DNA of 64,000 nt from Straminergon stramineum (GCA_963920665.1 OY987266.1:10421001-10485000); one strand, 5' to 3'; shown: positions 1 through 13,545, numbered from the stretch's first letter. The notes: generated from the sequence alone by a model not told the origin. Numbers and translations: made by a program.

Positions 1-1054
<1,054 letters not shown>

Positions 1055-2108
1055 GTACATGGCTCTCGAATTCGACCTAATCTACTGTGAAATGTATTTA
1101 GTAGGCATTAAGTTCCTGCTTTAAAAAAAATGGTCTCACTGCGTTCTGGGCACTGATCATCTTAGTGTTGCTCTGTTTGTATCTCAAGCCTTTCCTTGGA
1201 TGCCATGGCTGTCCACAAGTCAAGATTCAAGAGCGTGAATTTTGAGAAGCTTCTCTGAATTCAAGCTAAGTTTGTCTCCAGGTTTTCTCAAAAGGAAGTC
1301 TCTTTGTCTGTTTTTAGTCTCTGCATCACAGCAGGTATACTCTGTAAATAGATTTGCTGACCGGATTGCCGGAATGTAATGCAATGTGCGCACTCAGGAA
1401 CCTAAAATCTGGATGTACAGTAAATTAGACCTTTTAATAACATCTTACAGAGAATATTCCTTGTGATGAGGGCAGATCCCCTTAATTCCATATGGTTGCA
1501 GTTATCATAATAGCAACCTTAATGCGAGCCCCTGTATTCACACTTTGAAGGTATGGTTTTATCTTAGGGTTGATGTACACCAGGGCTGGACCCAAGGACG
1601 TCGTGAATTATCAAAGTGGTGCTTGGTGAAGAGATAGGCACGGTTCAAGTTGGATTTACACTTTGGCCAAGGTTCATGTCATTTTTCATGGATGAGAAGT
1701 CCACTTGGAATCCTACAAGACCAAAGTAGATAATATCTTGTCAATTTCTATGAGCTTTTTTTGCATCTTGATTGGCTTTTTGAAGGAGGCCTAGTTGTTT
1801 TCTTGGAGACCACAATAGGCTAAAATCTCACAACCATAGATTTTGTCTATTTAATTGATCTTGCAATTTATAATGTCAAATTTAATAATAATTAGATGTG
1901 ATCTTGTTATGGTCTCTTTTGGGTTTACACTAAAAGCATCCATGCAAAGTGTTTGTATTTATTTTTGGTCTTGGGCTCTTGCTTTCTATGGTTACATCTA
2001 ACAAAGTGGGGTACCTAGGAATGTTTGGATTCATGGGTCCAACCTTAGTGTAAGCCAGCCTTGAATCCTTAAATGATAGGTGAAGTCCCTTGGGCTTGAT
2101 TTTGAGAG
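1055..2108. other. Downstream flank of haemoglobin exon; no gene seen
   Basis: Contains the likely 3' untranslated region, including an A-run near 1122-1130, then AT-rich intergenic DNA. No coding exon, RNA gene or clear repeat end was recognised. Confidence 0.4.
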
Positions 2109-2358
2109 AAATGTTGTCAAAAAGTGACCTTGTATTTTTTTTTTGGAATGTTTCAACCTACTAAACCCACTTTGATAGTGAATATGGCTTGTCAAGCACC
2201 ACATTTAGGTTGCAAAGTCAAAGTACTATTTTCTATTCACTTTTGCATATCCCAATCAAACAAACTTTGGGCAAGCTAAAAGCCCCATGCCTTACTTCAA
2301 CAAAAATTTATTCCCTTTTGGACCACCTTCTAGGCAAGTGGATGTCATTTAATCCTTA
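2109..2358 (+). repeat. Dispersed repeat X, copy 1 (5' part only)
   Basis: Homologous to 12,470-12,740, with shared words such as aatatggcttgtcaagcac and caagtggatgtcattta. The match stops near 2,358, so this copy lacks the 800 bp that follow in the 12.6- and 18.9-kb copies. It is clearly more diverged than those two. No coding capacity or terminal structure was recognised. Confidence 0.7.
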
Positions 2359-4083
2359 AAAGACATTTTTTGTTCCTTGGGAGGCAACTCAAGGAATGTG
2401 CCATAGTGAAACTGTGGAAGCAAGAAAACAAAATTCACAAGTGAGAGAAAAAACTACATTTGATGAATAGTTTTGCTCTCAACTCAAAGGTTCTAGCTCA
2501 TACACCCTCAACAAATAATCGCCCTAATTTATGATCGAGAATGCTATCTCCTCTAACGACCAAAACTTTATAAAAGGAGAACCACATTCAATATTTGTGG
2601 AGAGGAAAAGAAAAACGTGACAATTTTAAAATAAAGGCATTCATGGTAGCTCCCCATATTCCTATTTTTTTTTCTAGACCGAAGCCTCAAGGCATAAACA
2701 ATTCCTTTAAGAGTTAAGGATTAATGTCAATTTCAAGGAATCCAATTGCATTCAGTAGATAGCTATAGACGAGTCACACATCATATCATTTATAATGTAG
2801 AAAATTGTATTTCCATTACAAGTGTAAAATTAGTAACAATATTTATCTAAATTTAGTATGTGAGGGTGATTTCAAGAAATTCTTAAAATTTCTAAACATG
2901 GAAGTGGAACTCAAATAATACATATAGAAGAGACTATTTTACAATGTATTTCATCCATTCTACTGAGCAGTAGATGGTAGAGTTGCATTAAAGACACCCT
3001 AATAACAATCTTGATTAGATTGTTACTTACACAAAGTAACAATATATCTAGGGTGGGTCCATGAAAATGAATTTTAGACAAGCCTCAATGTTGTTATCCA
3101 CCCCAATACACACATTTATGGCACTTTGTAATTTTATTGACATGCCTTAAGGTCAAACCACCCATAGTTGGTCACTGAAGTAATTATGAGATAAATCAAG
3201 AGCAATATGAGGCAATGTAAATTTTTCTCATGTAGAAATATAGGAAATATGAGGATTGCAGTTTTTTGTAATTTTATTTCCAAAATTGAAATTACTATGA
3301 AATTTGGGAGCCAAAAGGTGCTAAGAACCCATAGCCAATGTCTAAACCCTTCCAATTCCAATCATTCAAGAACTACTTTCCCACTCACTACTTCCTACTT
3401 TCTTTCTAGTGCCCATGCACTTAGGACAATATAGAAAATCAAGCTAAATTTCATCTCTAAAAGTTTGTCTAAGATTTTAAGCCTCCAATCAAAATTTATG
3501 GACAAAGTTCAAAGAGGGATTGGAAGGGACATTTTTTTAATATTTTCAAACATCCTGTATGAATTTTGTTCATCACTTTTTTTTGGAGGCTCAAACGAAA
3601 TTTGGACATGAAATTTAATTAGTTTGATTTCACAACTTATCCTAATTCAAAGATTTTTGAAAAAAGTTATTCTATTGTGCCAAAATGAAGTTTGAAATTC
3701 TACTTTGAACACAATTCCTACGTTTTGACAATGAGTGGTCCAGCTCTTATCTTCAAATTATCCCATAACCTTTGAAGATTGATGATGACAATGGATTTCA
3801 TTATAAAAACGACATTTATAAACTTCATTCTCACAAGATGTCAATGAAGTATAGTTTATTGCCTACTTTGCCATCAATTAAATAATTTCTTGAAGATATA
3901 TGGTCAAACTATAGATTGGAAATGATAGTATTGAATGCTTATGATTATACTAGACTTTGGACTCTATTTTGGACTTGCTAGTTGAGATTTAAAGTTTTCT
4001 TTTTTTCAACAACTTGGTCATTTAATTCTTGTTGATTTTGGCAATTTCTCCTTTTCATTTTTTCCATCTTTACTTCTTCAAAA
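2359..4083. other. AT-rich intergenic DNA; nothing recognised
   Basis: Low-GC sequence with homopolymer runs of A and T. Open frames are short and of skewed composition. I see no gene or repeat boundary. Confidence 0.4.
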
Positions 4084-4298
4084 CACTAGAAGAAATCCAT
4101 GTTTTAAGTGACAGATTTTAGATGACATTTAATGGAACACCCCTATTTTTATGTCAACAATAACATCCAATATAACTTCTTGATGTTATGTTGGATGTTT
4201 TTGTTGACATAAGAATAGGAGTTGTTGCATTGGATGTCACCTAAAATCCATTTAAAAAAACTTGGACTTATCACCTAAAATATAGGTTTCTTATAGTG
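4084..4298. mobile_element. CACTA-type MITE, 215 bp, with AAA target duplication
   Basis: Starts CACTAGAAGAAATCC and ends with the reverse complement of CACTATAAGAAACC, the terminal motif of CACTA (EnSpm) transposons. The 3-bp flanks are AAA at 4081-4083 and AAA at 4299-4301, the expected target-duplication length. The interior is self-complementary: gttgacataa near 4202-4211 pairs with a facing copy near 4150, and acatccaa pairs with ttggatgt. The RNA would therefore fold into a long hairpin. No transposase is encoded, so this is a non-autonomous copy. Confidence 0.85.
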
Positions 4299-4447
4299 AA
4301 ATAATTATTTTCCTTTGACCCTCCCATACTCCTATAGTAGATCTAAACCACGACATTAAGTGACTCATGACTAGGCCAATGGATATACTAGTGCTAGGCC
4401 CTATGCCATTTGTGACTAAGAGAAGTTCCAATGCAATTAGTACTGAG

Positions 4448-4735
4448 TATGCCAACCATTTGATGAAGGGACTACTAAGAAAAATATGCCCCAATGCAAC
4501 CAACATTGGTCTCTCTTTATTCCCAACCCTCCCATTTTCCATCTTTGGCCCAACAATTTAGCAAAATATAAAGAACCCATAAAGTGGCTCACAATAGCAA
4601 AAGTCATCATTGTCATACTTTTTCAACCTCATTGTGTATGCTAATAAATTGAAACTCCCCTTTTTTACATGAAAGGTCTTTATTTCGTATAGAATCTTTT
4701 CCTCTCCTTTTTATCATGTGAACAAGTCCATTTGA
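4448..4735 (+). repeat. Dispersed repeat, copy 1 (partner at 58.6 kb)
   Basis: Aligns in the same orientation with 58,630-58,916, including aaaagtcat..ttgtcata, acatgaaa(g)gtcttt and cttttcctctcctttt. Divergence is high, so the copies are old. Small open frames on both strands look incidental. Confidence 0.6.
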
Positions 4736-6007
4736 GGTTTGGATTGTTGGCTTTGCATGGGTTAGGTTCTTTCAAAGTCAACATAACAAAATGAGGCCCA
4801 CTTCCTTCCACTTCAAAATTTCCATATTGTACTTATTTCTGTCTTTGCATTGGCAATGCCCTAAGGAAGCTTCAAAAGGCTTCCTATAAGGTAAGGTAGC
4901 CCATTGCAATTAGAAGACCCCATAGTGGTTGCCTAGGGAATGACTCCGTTACAAGTTTTTGTCAATAAATGAGATTTGGACTACAATCAATATCTTAGTT
5001 CATAGTAGTGGAGTGACTAGTGACCTCATAAGGAACTTTCAACTTGTCAATGTAGATTCATTGTAGAAAGTGACTTCTTCAAACCTTCCACATTAGAAAA
5101 TATTGTGATTGCTTTAGTTGAATAAGATGAGCATAATGGATACAATTTTTGTTGGTTTTGGAATAGTTAGATTCTCTTTTTGGTTGTAATGGGTAGAACA
5201 GTTCAAAAATTCATAATTATTAATAAATCCATACTTTGTTAAAAAAAAATTCATTTGTTCACACCATTTCTCACACTTGCCTTTACATGGGGAAAAAAAT
5301 TTAGAAATTCAACAATGGCATCCTAATTGCCCAAGGCACTATATTTGGGGGTCAACTAAACTTTGAAGTTAGATAAACTCTTTCTAAATTCGTATTTTTA
5401 GTATTTTTTATCTAGTTTAATACCCTTCAAAGGATATTTTTAACAACAAAATCTGATTTTGAATTAAAAACATTTATGATTTTTCTATTGACAATTATGT
5501 GCACAATTGTCCATTGCAAATCTTAATTTTTTTTTAGTATTAGAGGCTCTTGGGGATGAGTCTCAAATACAATAGATCCTAAGAAGGAAATCACATTAGA
5601 AATTCACTTAAAATTTTTTGAAAAGTTGTAAATCAATTTATGGTTATGCATGTTAAGTCCTTTCACCTCATATTTTGTTTATGAACTTGATTTTAGATAT
5701 GACATGTAAAAGTCACCTTCAAATCACTTTCATGGTTTTAACACCTCCTTGATCAAACATTATAATCTTTTAAATGAATCCATAAGTGATATTGTTGTGC
5801 TTTCTTTTCCCCTGTAATTTTTCCATGTAATGTACCACAAGTCTATATGTTACAATTTATAAAAAAATGATAAAACTTATCAAAATTTGGGCTTCCTCTT
5901 AAGTTTTGAGCAAACTCCAATAAGCTCAAAAAAAAGCCTTGGACATGTACACATTAATACCGTCCAATTGAAAACTCCACTTTAAGCCAAGCAAGGGTTG
6001 CTATTAT
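4736..6007. other. AT-rich intergenic DNA; nothing recognised
   Basis: No open frame of believable composition, RNA gene or clean repeat end was found. Confidence 0.4.
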
Positions 6008-6241
6008 ATGAGCTTAGGAATGTGAGCCCATGAGCCTAGAATACTACACATCTACGTACTAAGTATATATACTATAAAAACCATCTATGATTTTAGGATA
6101 TATATGTTACAAACATTTGTATTATAGGTGTTTATCATACATACACCTTCTATAGTGTGTGGTATCTATATTATAGGTACCTATATTGTAAGCTCAATGC
6201 TCACAAGCTCGCATTTTTGGGCTCACATATTAGCACCGTTG
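6008..6241 (+). repeat. Inverted-repeat MITE-like element, copy 1
   Basis: Begins gagcttaggaatgtgagccc and ends with ggctcacatattagcacc, so the ends are partly inverted (gtgagccca against tgggctcac). The interior is a chain of short AT palindromes such as tataggtgtttatcat and ctatattataggtacctata. The same structure recurs at 11,092-11,316 in direct orientation. It encodes nothing. Superfamily and target duplication could not be settled. Confidence 0.6.
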
Positions 6242-6933
6242 CACTTCAGTCACATATGTTCAAATCCTACATCACTCTTCATTCTTTAGACAATTTTCTC
6301 ATTCAAGTTTGGCAATGCCAGTGAGAGAATTATCTGAATCAAAGACCTTCAGTAGAGATCCTCTTCCCTCCCTCCTGGCTCCCTGATGATTGATGAAAAG
6401 CATGTGATTTGTTATGGAGGTCCTGAACAATTAGATCCTCATCGTATCTTGTTATCAATTCTACACCTAGTAAACTAAAGTGTTCTGCTCAATTCCACCA
6501 AAAAAGGAAACCCCTGAAAAGAAGGCAAGGGATACTCATGCAATTGAGAAGCTTGTCTCACAGTGCTTGGAGGATGAGCATTGTGCAAATGTTTGGCAAA
6601 GTTCTGCTTTCAATTGAGAGGGAGAAAGAAGAAAGAGAGACACGGCCAAGCACCTTCTACGTTGGACCCCAGATGGCCCATGATCCAAGGTTATTATTTC
6701 ATGCAAGGGAATAACTTACAGCATATCATTGTTGCTGTTGAACTTGGCACCTACCGTTTCTTCTTCTGTCAGTCAGGACAATAAGTTTCTTCTTTTGTTC
6801 AGCCAGTCCAGCCATCATGTGACTGGATCTTTTATAGTAGCTTAAGTTCATGTAGTTCTTTTGTTTGCCTGTTACGGTACTCCTAGCTGCAGTCACAAGA
6901 GAGAGTATGCTAAAGGTATGTTTGTACTTGGTG
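6242..6933. other. Intergenic; short open frames only
   Basis: Somewhat richer in GC than its surroundings. It contains short open frames on both strands but no recognisable domain or consistent splice pattern. Confidence 0.35.
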
Positions 6934-7045
6934 TTAGGGCTGATGTTTGCAATGTGAATCTGGTCCAGAAGTAAGTCTAAATTCATCCCAAAGATCCTCA
7001 ATAACACCACTCTTTAACACCAAGTGTGAACATATCTTTAAGTCA
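6934..7045 (+). repeat. Dispersed repeat fragment (partner at 57.6 kb)
   Basis: Shares tggtgttagggctgatgtttg and the following aagtaagtctaaattcat block with 57,616-57,720 in the same orientation. The copy at 57.6 kb is joined to a second repeat that also occurs at 13.6 kb, so these are pieces of a larger shuffled family. Confidence 0.6.
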
Positions 7046-7649
7046 GCTTGGAAAGACACTTGTTGGTAAGGTCCTTCATTTGTCATTTGTATGCAGATTG
7101 AAGGGACATCCGCCAGATTGAATACTTGACATGTTTATGTTGCAAAGGCCTTTACCTGAAAATATTTTTCTATGAGCATGGTGCCCATGATAACTTGCTC
7201 AATGCATGAGACAGTGCTGAAGTTGGTGGCCATCAAGGTCAGTCAAGCTGCTATTGAGATTGGGATGACATACTCTCACAAGTGTGGAGTGTGTATGTGT
7301 TTGTGGTGTGGACAGGCACTTAGGTGGGTAGCCCCCAAACCACCTTTTTCTCTGCTACTTCACCTGGTTATTATTATTAGACTGATCAAATTTTCATATT
7401 TTTTTTTGTTGGCCAGTGAATGGAGGTTTCAACACAAAAAATAATGCAACATTTGGATACTCTATGCAAAAGTTATGAAGGGTCAAAGTTTTTGTTGGTA
7501 GATGTTCTAAAATCATTTCTTCAACATACATACTTGTAGAATTGGGAGATGTACTGTATAGTATAGAGAGTGATGATAGCAGTTTTAGGCAAGGTGTGAT
7601 TTTGGGTGTACCCACCTTATTAAGAAGTTTCTGAAGCATATTGCTATTA
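7046..7649. other. Intergenic; no gene seen
   Basis: Short open frames at 7172-7444 (+) and 7394-7639 (-) have no recognisable domain. The segment ends in the TA target duplication (7648-7649) of the next element. Confidence 0.35.
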
Positions 7650-8220
7650 ACCCCTAAACGTGTTGATGTCCATTTTCTGAACGATGAACAGATTGAAACT
7701 CCAGTTTCATTCTCCTAACTACTTGGATGAAAGTTATTTTAATTTGTGAAGATACGTTATCAAGTTGTTGTCCTATCTAATGGTTGGATTTGGTGTTAAT
7801 AGAGTTCATATTTTTCTAAAATTACAAATGTGCAAATATGTCAAGGGGTCAAATTGCATTGACTTTAGTTCAAAAGTGGATTAGCCAAAATGAGGTCATA
7901 GATAGGAAGAACACAAAATTTCAAAAAATCACCATGTGAAGAGAACTTTGTTTCAAATCCATTCCAACAAATTTTACTCAAAAAATGATAACATTTTACT
8001 TGCAATCAAATTTTGAAGAAATTTTGGAATTTCTCTTTCAAAATTTATAAAAAATGATTGGTGATAACATTGGTGAATCTAACCGTATAGATGAAATCAA
8101 CAAATTAAAATCTACAACTCTAACTTGCATTTCAATTCCAAAATATGCTTCCAAATAGCACTTTATAATGATTTTTTATCAAATCATCATTTCTGGAGAT
8201 GAATCTGGACGTTTAGGGGT
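7650..8220. mobile_element. 571-bp MITE with telomere-like inverted ends and TA target site
   Basis: Left end ACCCCTAAACGT and right end ACGTTTAGGGGT are perfect inverted repeats of 12 bp. The element is flanked by TA at 7648-7649 and TA at 8221-8222, the duplication expected of Tc1/mariner-like elements. The interior is AT-rich, noncoding and unlike the 62.3-kb element that shares the first nine terminal bases. Confidence 0.75.
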
Positions 8221-8897
8221 TAAGCATAATTGTGTCATTTAGTTCACAGTGTTATAATAACCAAAAAAAATGGTTGTGAACAAAATCATCTCACTTTGGC
8301 AAATCTCACTTTTTCTAGTATTGTGCCTTCATCTCCAATTTTGTTAAATTGGTGCAATGCTGGTGCCAAAAATTGTCACACACATATTTACAAAAGTGTA
8401 GTTTCAGTCCACAAATTAGGATAGGTATGAATTTATGTTCCATTCTAATTATTGGGATACCACTAGTTTAACAAAATTGGCATTCTTCTATTTTAGCATT
8501 GAATACAAGCTTATATCCAAGCTTTTATCCTCTTTCCATGCTTTGTCTAAATCAACAGTTCCAAGGATTTGAACTGTCTATAAGGTCACATAGTCAAATT
8601 AAAGTAAGAGCACCTATAATTGCCACTTCTTGCAATGATGCAAAAACTAATTGAAATTTGGATGAATGAAGAACATATGTTTCTCAGCAAATAGAAGAAA
8701 AGGTTTATTGAAGTAGAAGTGGCAAACTTTGGTCCAAAAGTAGAAATACTTGCTTTTGAAGTACATTAATACTTTGAAATTCATTATTTGTTCATCCAAT
8801 GTTCAAAAATTGGACCAAGAGATGCATTGGAATCATCTTTCAATTGCCAATGAGACTCAACAAATTTATAGCAATATAATATAAAGAAATTTAATTA
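8221..8897. other. AT-rich intergenic DNA; nothing recognised
   Basis: Contains only short, low-complexity open frames. Confidence 0.35.
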
Positions 8898-9240
8898 ATC
8901 CCTAAAGTTCTTTCATGTTTAGAGTGGGGTTTAGAGGTCCCAAATTGCTTCAAAATTCTAGTCTCCAAAACAAGGCTCAAATCTTCATCTATATTCATAT
9001 TTTTACAAATCCAACCATAGGATCTTTTAGTTTACATATTAGAGTACACCCTTCTAAATTTTCAAAATAAAAAACCTTACCAATTGTAGGTTCAAGATGC
9101 TTGAGTTTAAAAAATAAGTATTTTCAACTCTTTTAGTTCCAAATGATTAGATTTCATCTTTCATAACATTTTACCCAAAAATGTGTAGATCCTACAACTT
9201 GCAACTCTCCATAGTATGTTGAAGCAATAAATTAAGAATA
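8898..9240 (+). repeat. Dispersed repeat Y, copy 1 (partner at 22.2 kb)
   Basis: Aligns in direct orientation with 22,193-22,515: cctaaagttctttcatgttt, ttagagtacaccct, ttagatttcatctttca and agtatgttgaag(c/a)aataa are shared. No coding potential or terminal motif was recognised. Confidence 0.65.
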
Positions 9241-9550
9241 ATTTTGCATTTTGCATGTTAATCTAGTAGTTTTTTGTTTTTTTCCCTCAAGATATGTAAT
9301 TCACAACTTTCATTAGACCGATGAAACAATTTATATCCATGAAATATGTTTGAAATATTGTAATTCAGAACTCTACATTCACATATCAAAATCTAAAAAC
9401 ATGCCACTCCAAAAAATGAAGTTCAATAAAATAAATACACTTATTATTCCATGAAAAAGGTATTTCCCCCCTCAAATCTAATCTTCTATTTTTTATCTAC
9501 AATTTATTTTTGTTGGTTTATCACTTACAAAACTAACCGCCATTTTCTAG

Positions 9551-9892
9551 GCTCACTTATTATGCAGCTCATGCATTACGGCTTCTAGGACGGGAGCAAG
9601 GATTGGTCATCGCAGTCCTATGTACTTAAAAAGTGTGCTCAACTCAAAGAGATTACGGAACCATCAAATGAACGTACTTCATCATGGGAATTTGATACTT
9701 CATACAAATTTAGAATACCAAATACTCTTGACTGCTAGACTTTTTTGTTTGGATAATGAGCATTATGAAGAACTGATAGAGGGTGACAAACTGACAACTA
9801 CAAGACATGTCAATCCAGGGTCGGAGCAATTATCAATCCATGCCTCTTTGGATAGAAATTACATGCTTTTGTTGGAGGATATGAACTACTAA
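9551..9892 (+). CDS. Unidentified open reading frame, possible gene fragment
   Basis: An open frame runs from just after a TAG at 9548-9550 (tttctag, which could be a splice acceptor) to TAA at 9890-9892, 113 codons. The first ATG is at 9620 and leaves 90 residues. Composition is balanced and protein-like, unlike neighbouring frames, with acidic and basic stretches (DNEHYEELIEGDKLTTTR). I recognise no family. It could be an exon of a decayed gene or an element fragment, or simply chance. No start context, promoter or neighbouring exon supports it. Confidence 0.25.
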   Translation, partial: AHLLCSSCITASRTGARIGHRSPMYLKSVLNSKRLRNHQMNVLHHGNLILHTNLEYQILLTARLFCLDNEHYEELIEGDKLTTTRHVNPGSEQLSIHASLDRNYMLLLEDMNY

Positions 9893-10077
9893 AATTCAGA
9901 GTTTCTTCATACAGTGTCCAAGAATTATATGGTAAGGTCCTCTATACACTCAGATTGGGAAACTTCAGAGAAAATCTCTCAAAGTTCATGGGTTGTGGCT
10001 GTGAAAGATCAGACATTGGAGATAGTGTAAAGTGAGTGGAGATAGTGCAAAGTGAGAGGGATCCTCAAAGTGTCTAA

Positions 10078-10873
10078 TGTAAGGGAGGCAATCCATTCCT
10101 GATCATCGCCCTCTTTTGGCAACATAGACTATAGTAGAACTGCCCATAACCAGCCACTTAAGCATTTTGTGCATGAAATGGAGTAGTAGAAGGCATTGTT
10201 AAATTTTTGTTGTGTAGAGAAATAGAAATGATAGACATTATCAAATTTTCATAATTTTTTTCCTTAAACTCAAATTGTTAAGAATTTCAGAAGCCAAAAG
10301 TTGGCCTGTTCCCATCTCCAATATATAGATTCTTTCATCACTACTCATCTAAAGACTAATTTGGCTCTGAAAACAAAACACATGTGTCATAACAGTTATG
10401 GCTAGAAGATAGTTGGAAACCATAAAACTAATGGTTAATATCTGTCATCTCTTTGTTGAATTTCCCATTACCTACATATTGACCATGGGACTTGGCTGGT
10501 CATGGCAAGTTCTACCATACTACTCTCTTTCTGCACAGGTGGAGATGACAATGATTAATTATAGAGCAGTTTCCCATGCAGTTGTGGCACATTGTGATTG
10601 TTTTACAATACTCTCAATCCTTGGTGGATTTTGAAACCAGCCCTTGTGGGAAACATAAAGGTCTACATGACTAGAGGGGGAGGAACAAAATCTTCTGTTA
10701 AAAAATTCATAGTAATTATGTTTTGAGAAATAAAAATCTGAAAAATTATGGAAACCTTCTTAACTCTATTTCTGCACACTAAAAAATCCCTCCCCCCCCA
10801 ACACACAAGAAGCTCACCCTCTAGATAGGAGTAACCGCTTAAGTGGTTGGAAATGGGTTGCCTCCCTTACTCA
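10078..10873. repeat. Compound inverted-repeat region around a 382-bp MITE
   Basis: Outer ends match as inverted repeats: gtaagggaggcaatccattc at 10,078 against the complement of gggttgcctcccttac at about 10,858-10,873. Inside the right end lies gcttaagtggttggaaatgg, which repeats the end of the MITE at 10,134-10,515. This suggests nested or partly duplicated inverted-repeat elements. No transposase is present. Confidence 0.5.
10134..10515 (-). mobile_element. 382-bp MITE, GTAGAAC ends, copy 1 (inverted)
   Basis: Starts GTAGAACTGCCCAT and ends in the complement of GTAGAACTTGCCATGA. It is the reverse complement of 19,768-20,151 almost end to end, with shared blocks such as aagccaaaagttggcct and attagtctttagatgag (in the other strand). 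The family therefore moved as a unit with a terminal repeat of roughly 13 bp. No convincing target duplication is left at this copy. Confidence 0.65.
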
Positions 10874-11091
10874 ATATAGTTTTTGAACATAAGCAATTCA
10901 TGATGTAAGTTCTTTTAAAGTGACTAGCTATGTGCATTTTGGCCCAATTGTCCTCAAGATTTTAAGGAGGTAGATTTGACGTAAAATTCCAAGACTACAA
11001 ATTTTGTGCATTTCAATTGCTATGGAGGATTAAATTGTTGTCCATACCATTCTCTCTCTTGGATTTAAGATTTTGAGGGTTACTATTTTGA

Positions 11092-11316
11092 GAGCTTAGA
11101 ATTGTGAGCCCATGACCTAAGAAGACTATATACCTATGTTATAAGTGTCTATATTATAGAAATCTTTCATGATTGTAGTATAACTATGTTAGAGTTACCT
11201 ATATTGTAGGTGTTTACAATATAAACACCTTCAATTGTTGTAGGATATTTACTTATATATATGCTCAAGGCTCACATGTTTGCATTTCCATGCTAACACA
11301 CTAGCATTGTTGTTTT
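11092..11316 (+). repeat. Inverted-repeat MITE-like element, copy 2
   Basis: Second copy of the 6,008-6,241 element: gagagcttagaattgtgagcc at the left, gctcaaggctcacatgtttg at the right, and palindromes such as taggtgtttacaatataaac inside. Same orientation, strongly diverged. Confidence 0.6.
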
Positions 11317-12469
11317 ACCTATAGTGTAAAGTGAGGTGCAAGAAATTCTAGCCATGCAACAAATCTTTCCAAGTCATTTAATCCCCTTGGTGTCCTTCTT
11401 GAAGTATATTTTTTTCTCTTGAATTTTTTTTCCATTGCTTCAAGCTTGCCAATATTTGGGGCCCTTTATCAGGAAGATATTCAACCCAAAAGATTCATAT
11501 TCATGAATGAATTGGTGCATTTTTTGTTCATAGTTCCTTGAAAGTCATTCATCAAACACTTTTAATTAGTCCTCAACATCCTCACTGGGTTAAGGCTCCT
11601 ACTTTGGGTTTGGTTGAACTCACTCCTTTCCCACAAAACCTTCTCATCAATTGTGCTAAAAAATTAAAAAATAAAACCACACTAAGTTTCATTTCGAAAT
11701 ACAAAACATTTATAGACTATTGTGTATGAAGGTCTGATTCAGCACCTAAGTGCCAAAATTGAATTTTTACTTCAAATTCTCAGGGTCTGCGTCACCTCAC
11801 ACCATTCACATCTCACAATATGACATGTGACACTTTCTTTTTCTTTTTTTTTTTATAACAAACATGACTTCATTTATGCCGAATCTGACCTTCATGTAGG
11901 GTATCTTCAAAATGAGCAGCATATGATTATTTTGCTCCTTCCACAGTTGTTCATGAATGGCAATGAATGAGTGGGGATGACTCAGGTGCACTACCAAGTG
12001 CAGTCCAGGGAGAACCAGCATAAGTTATCTACTCGTAGAAATTTCCACCTTCAAAGGGAAAATGCACAAATTGATGTTTCTTTTTTCTTACAAATCTGAT
12101 GATCAAATTTGGAAGTCCACAAACTGCCCTGGTATGAGCAGCAGTATCTTATCTGAGCCCAGCAAAGGTTTGTCCCATTTCCTTGTCTACTAGAGAACCT
12201 TTAAGAAATGTTGCCAGTTTAGTTAGTTAGAAGCGACCTCATGAACATAATAATCCAGGCACATTGAAACAAGCTCCTGATTGGGAGCTACTACATACGG
12301 CTAGTCAGAGTGTGGAGAACCTGATGCAGTGTTTGACAAAGCAGACACTTTGGCGCATAACTTATCATTGAAACACAATGCTTCCAAAGAGAAGCATCTG
12401 CCCTCATCATGAGCAGGTTAGCTCTTAAACAACACAGGACAAGCCCTGCTTGCTTTTGAGAGGGATTGG
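11317..12469. other. Intergenic; possible decayed coding sequence, not identified
   Basis: Reverse-strand frames between 11,330 and 11,560 have some lysine-rich protein-like stretches but are broken by stops. No family could be named. The rest contains no recognisable feature. Confidence 0.3.
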
Positions 12470-13531
12470 TTTTGAGAGAATCATTGAGAAAAAGAGGCTT
12501 TTGTATTGTTTTTTCTTGGGGATGTTTCAACCTACTCGCTTCAATAGTGAATATGGCTTGTCAAGCACAAAATTTAGGCTGCAAATTCAAAGCACTATTC
12601 ACTATTTACTCATGCTTGCTGTGCCTGCACAAACTTTGGACAAGCAATAAGACCCATACGATGCTTCATACGATGCTTCAAGGAGATTTTTGATTCCCTT
12701 TTGGCTTGCCTTGTAGACAAGTGAATGTCATTTAAGGGTTAACTTAGTTGCAAGCCTCCATACTACATTGATTTATCCTAGGAGTGCATGTGAAATGAAA
12801 TGACACTATATTTGTATTATATTTAATTTAGTTAATGCTTCAATGTTACCATATTTCCCCACGTATTGCACTAATTTTCCAATTTTTAAAATTTTAATGT
12901 GATACTAATTTTGTACCCTCCCTAGTATGATAAATCAGTGTAGTCAACCCAGCTTATATGTGAACTCCCCTGAAGAAGTTTTTTTTTTTTTGAGTTCCAA
13001 TCATCCAGTTGCCTCAACTGTATATACTGCAGTAAGGTTTTCAATGAAGGTTGGCCACAAAGGGATTTTGATCCACTGCCAGCACTCCAGCAGTACCAAG
13101 AGAGCTTCAGCAATTTTAACTGTCAGACATGAGTGGACTACTTTCACATCACCTGTAGAGAGGATGTTCACAGAGAACAAGAGAGAGCTACCCAAGTGGA
13201 AAGCAGATTCCATACAAAATAATGCACTTTGTAACGTAAGAGCAAGTTATGATGTCCTTTATCATTCAACAATTTTTTGGAAAGTGTGAAAAAGCTAGTG
13301 TTCTGTTGGGAAAGTGCCAAATCTTCTCTTCACTCATGGTACCAAACAAAATTGATTCATTTCAATGTAGAATTGGTCTTTCCTGGTTGCATAATATTTT
13401 GTATGTGTGAATGGGCAATCCTGCTATGGCAACTCAAGTATGGCATAACTTACAAACCAACAAACCAACAAACCATGCCCAAGAGCATCTTCCAACTGAA
13501 GTGTTTCCAGCACTTCAAATCTGAAATTAGG
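12470..13531 (+). repeat. Dispersed repeat X, copy 2 (longest copy)
   Basis: The 5' 270 bp match 2,109-2,358 and the part from about 12,631 on matches 18,890-19,760 in the same orientation, including gtggactactttcacatcacctgta and ccaaatcttctcttcact. Open frames inside (for example 12,927-13,289) are disrupted in the sister copy, so they are probably not genes. Together with copy 3 it brackets the GLOX gene as a 6-kb-spaced direct repeat. Confidence 0.75.
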
Positions 13532-13545
13532 TTATTCACCAAAAT

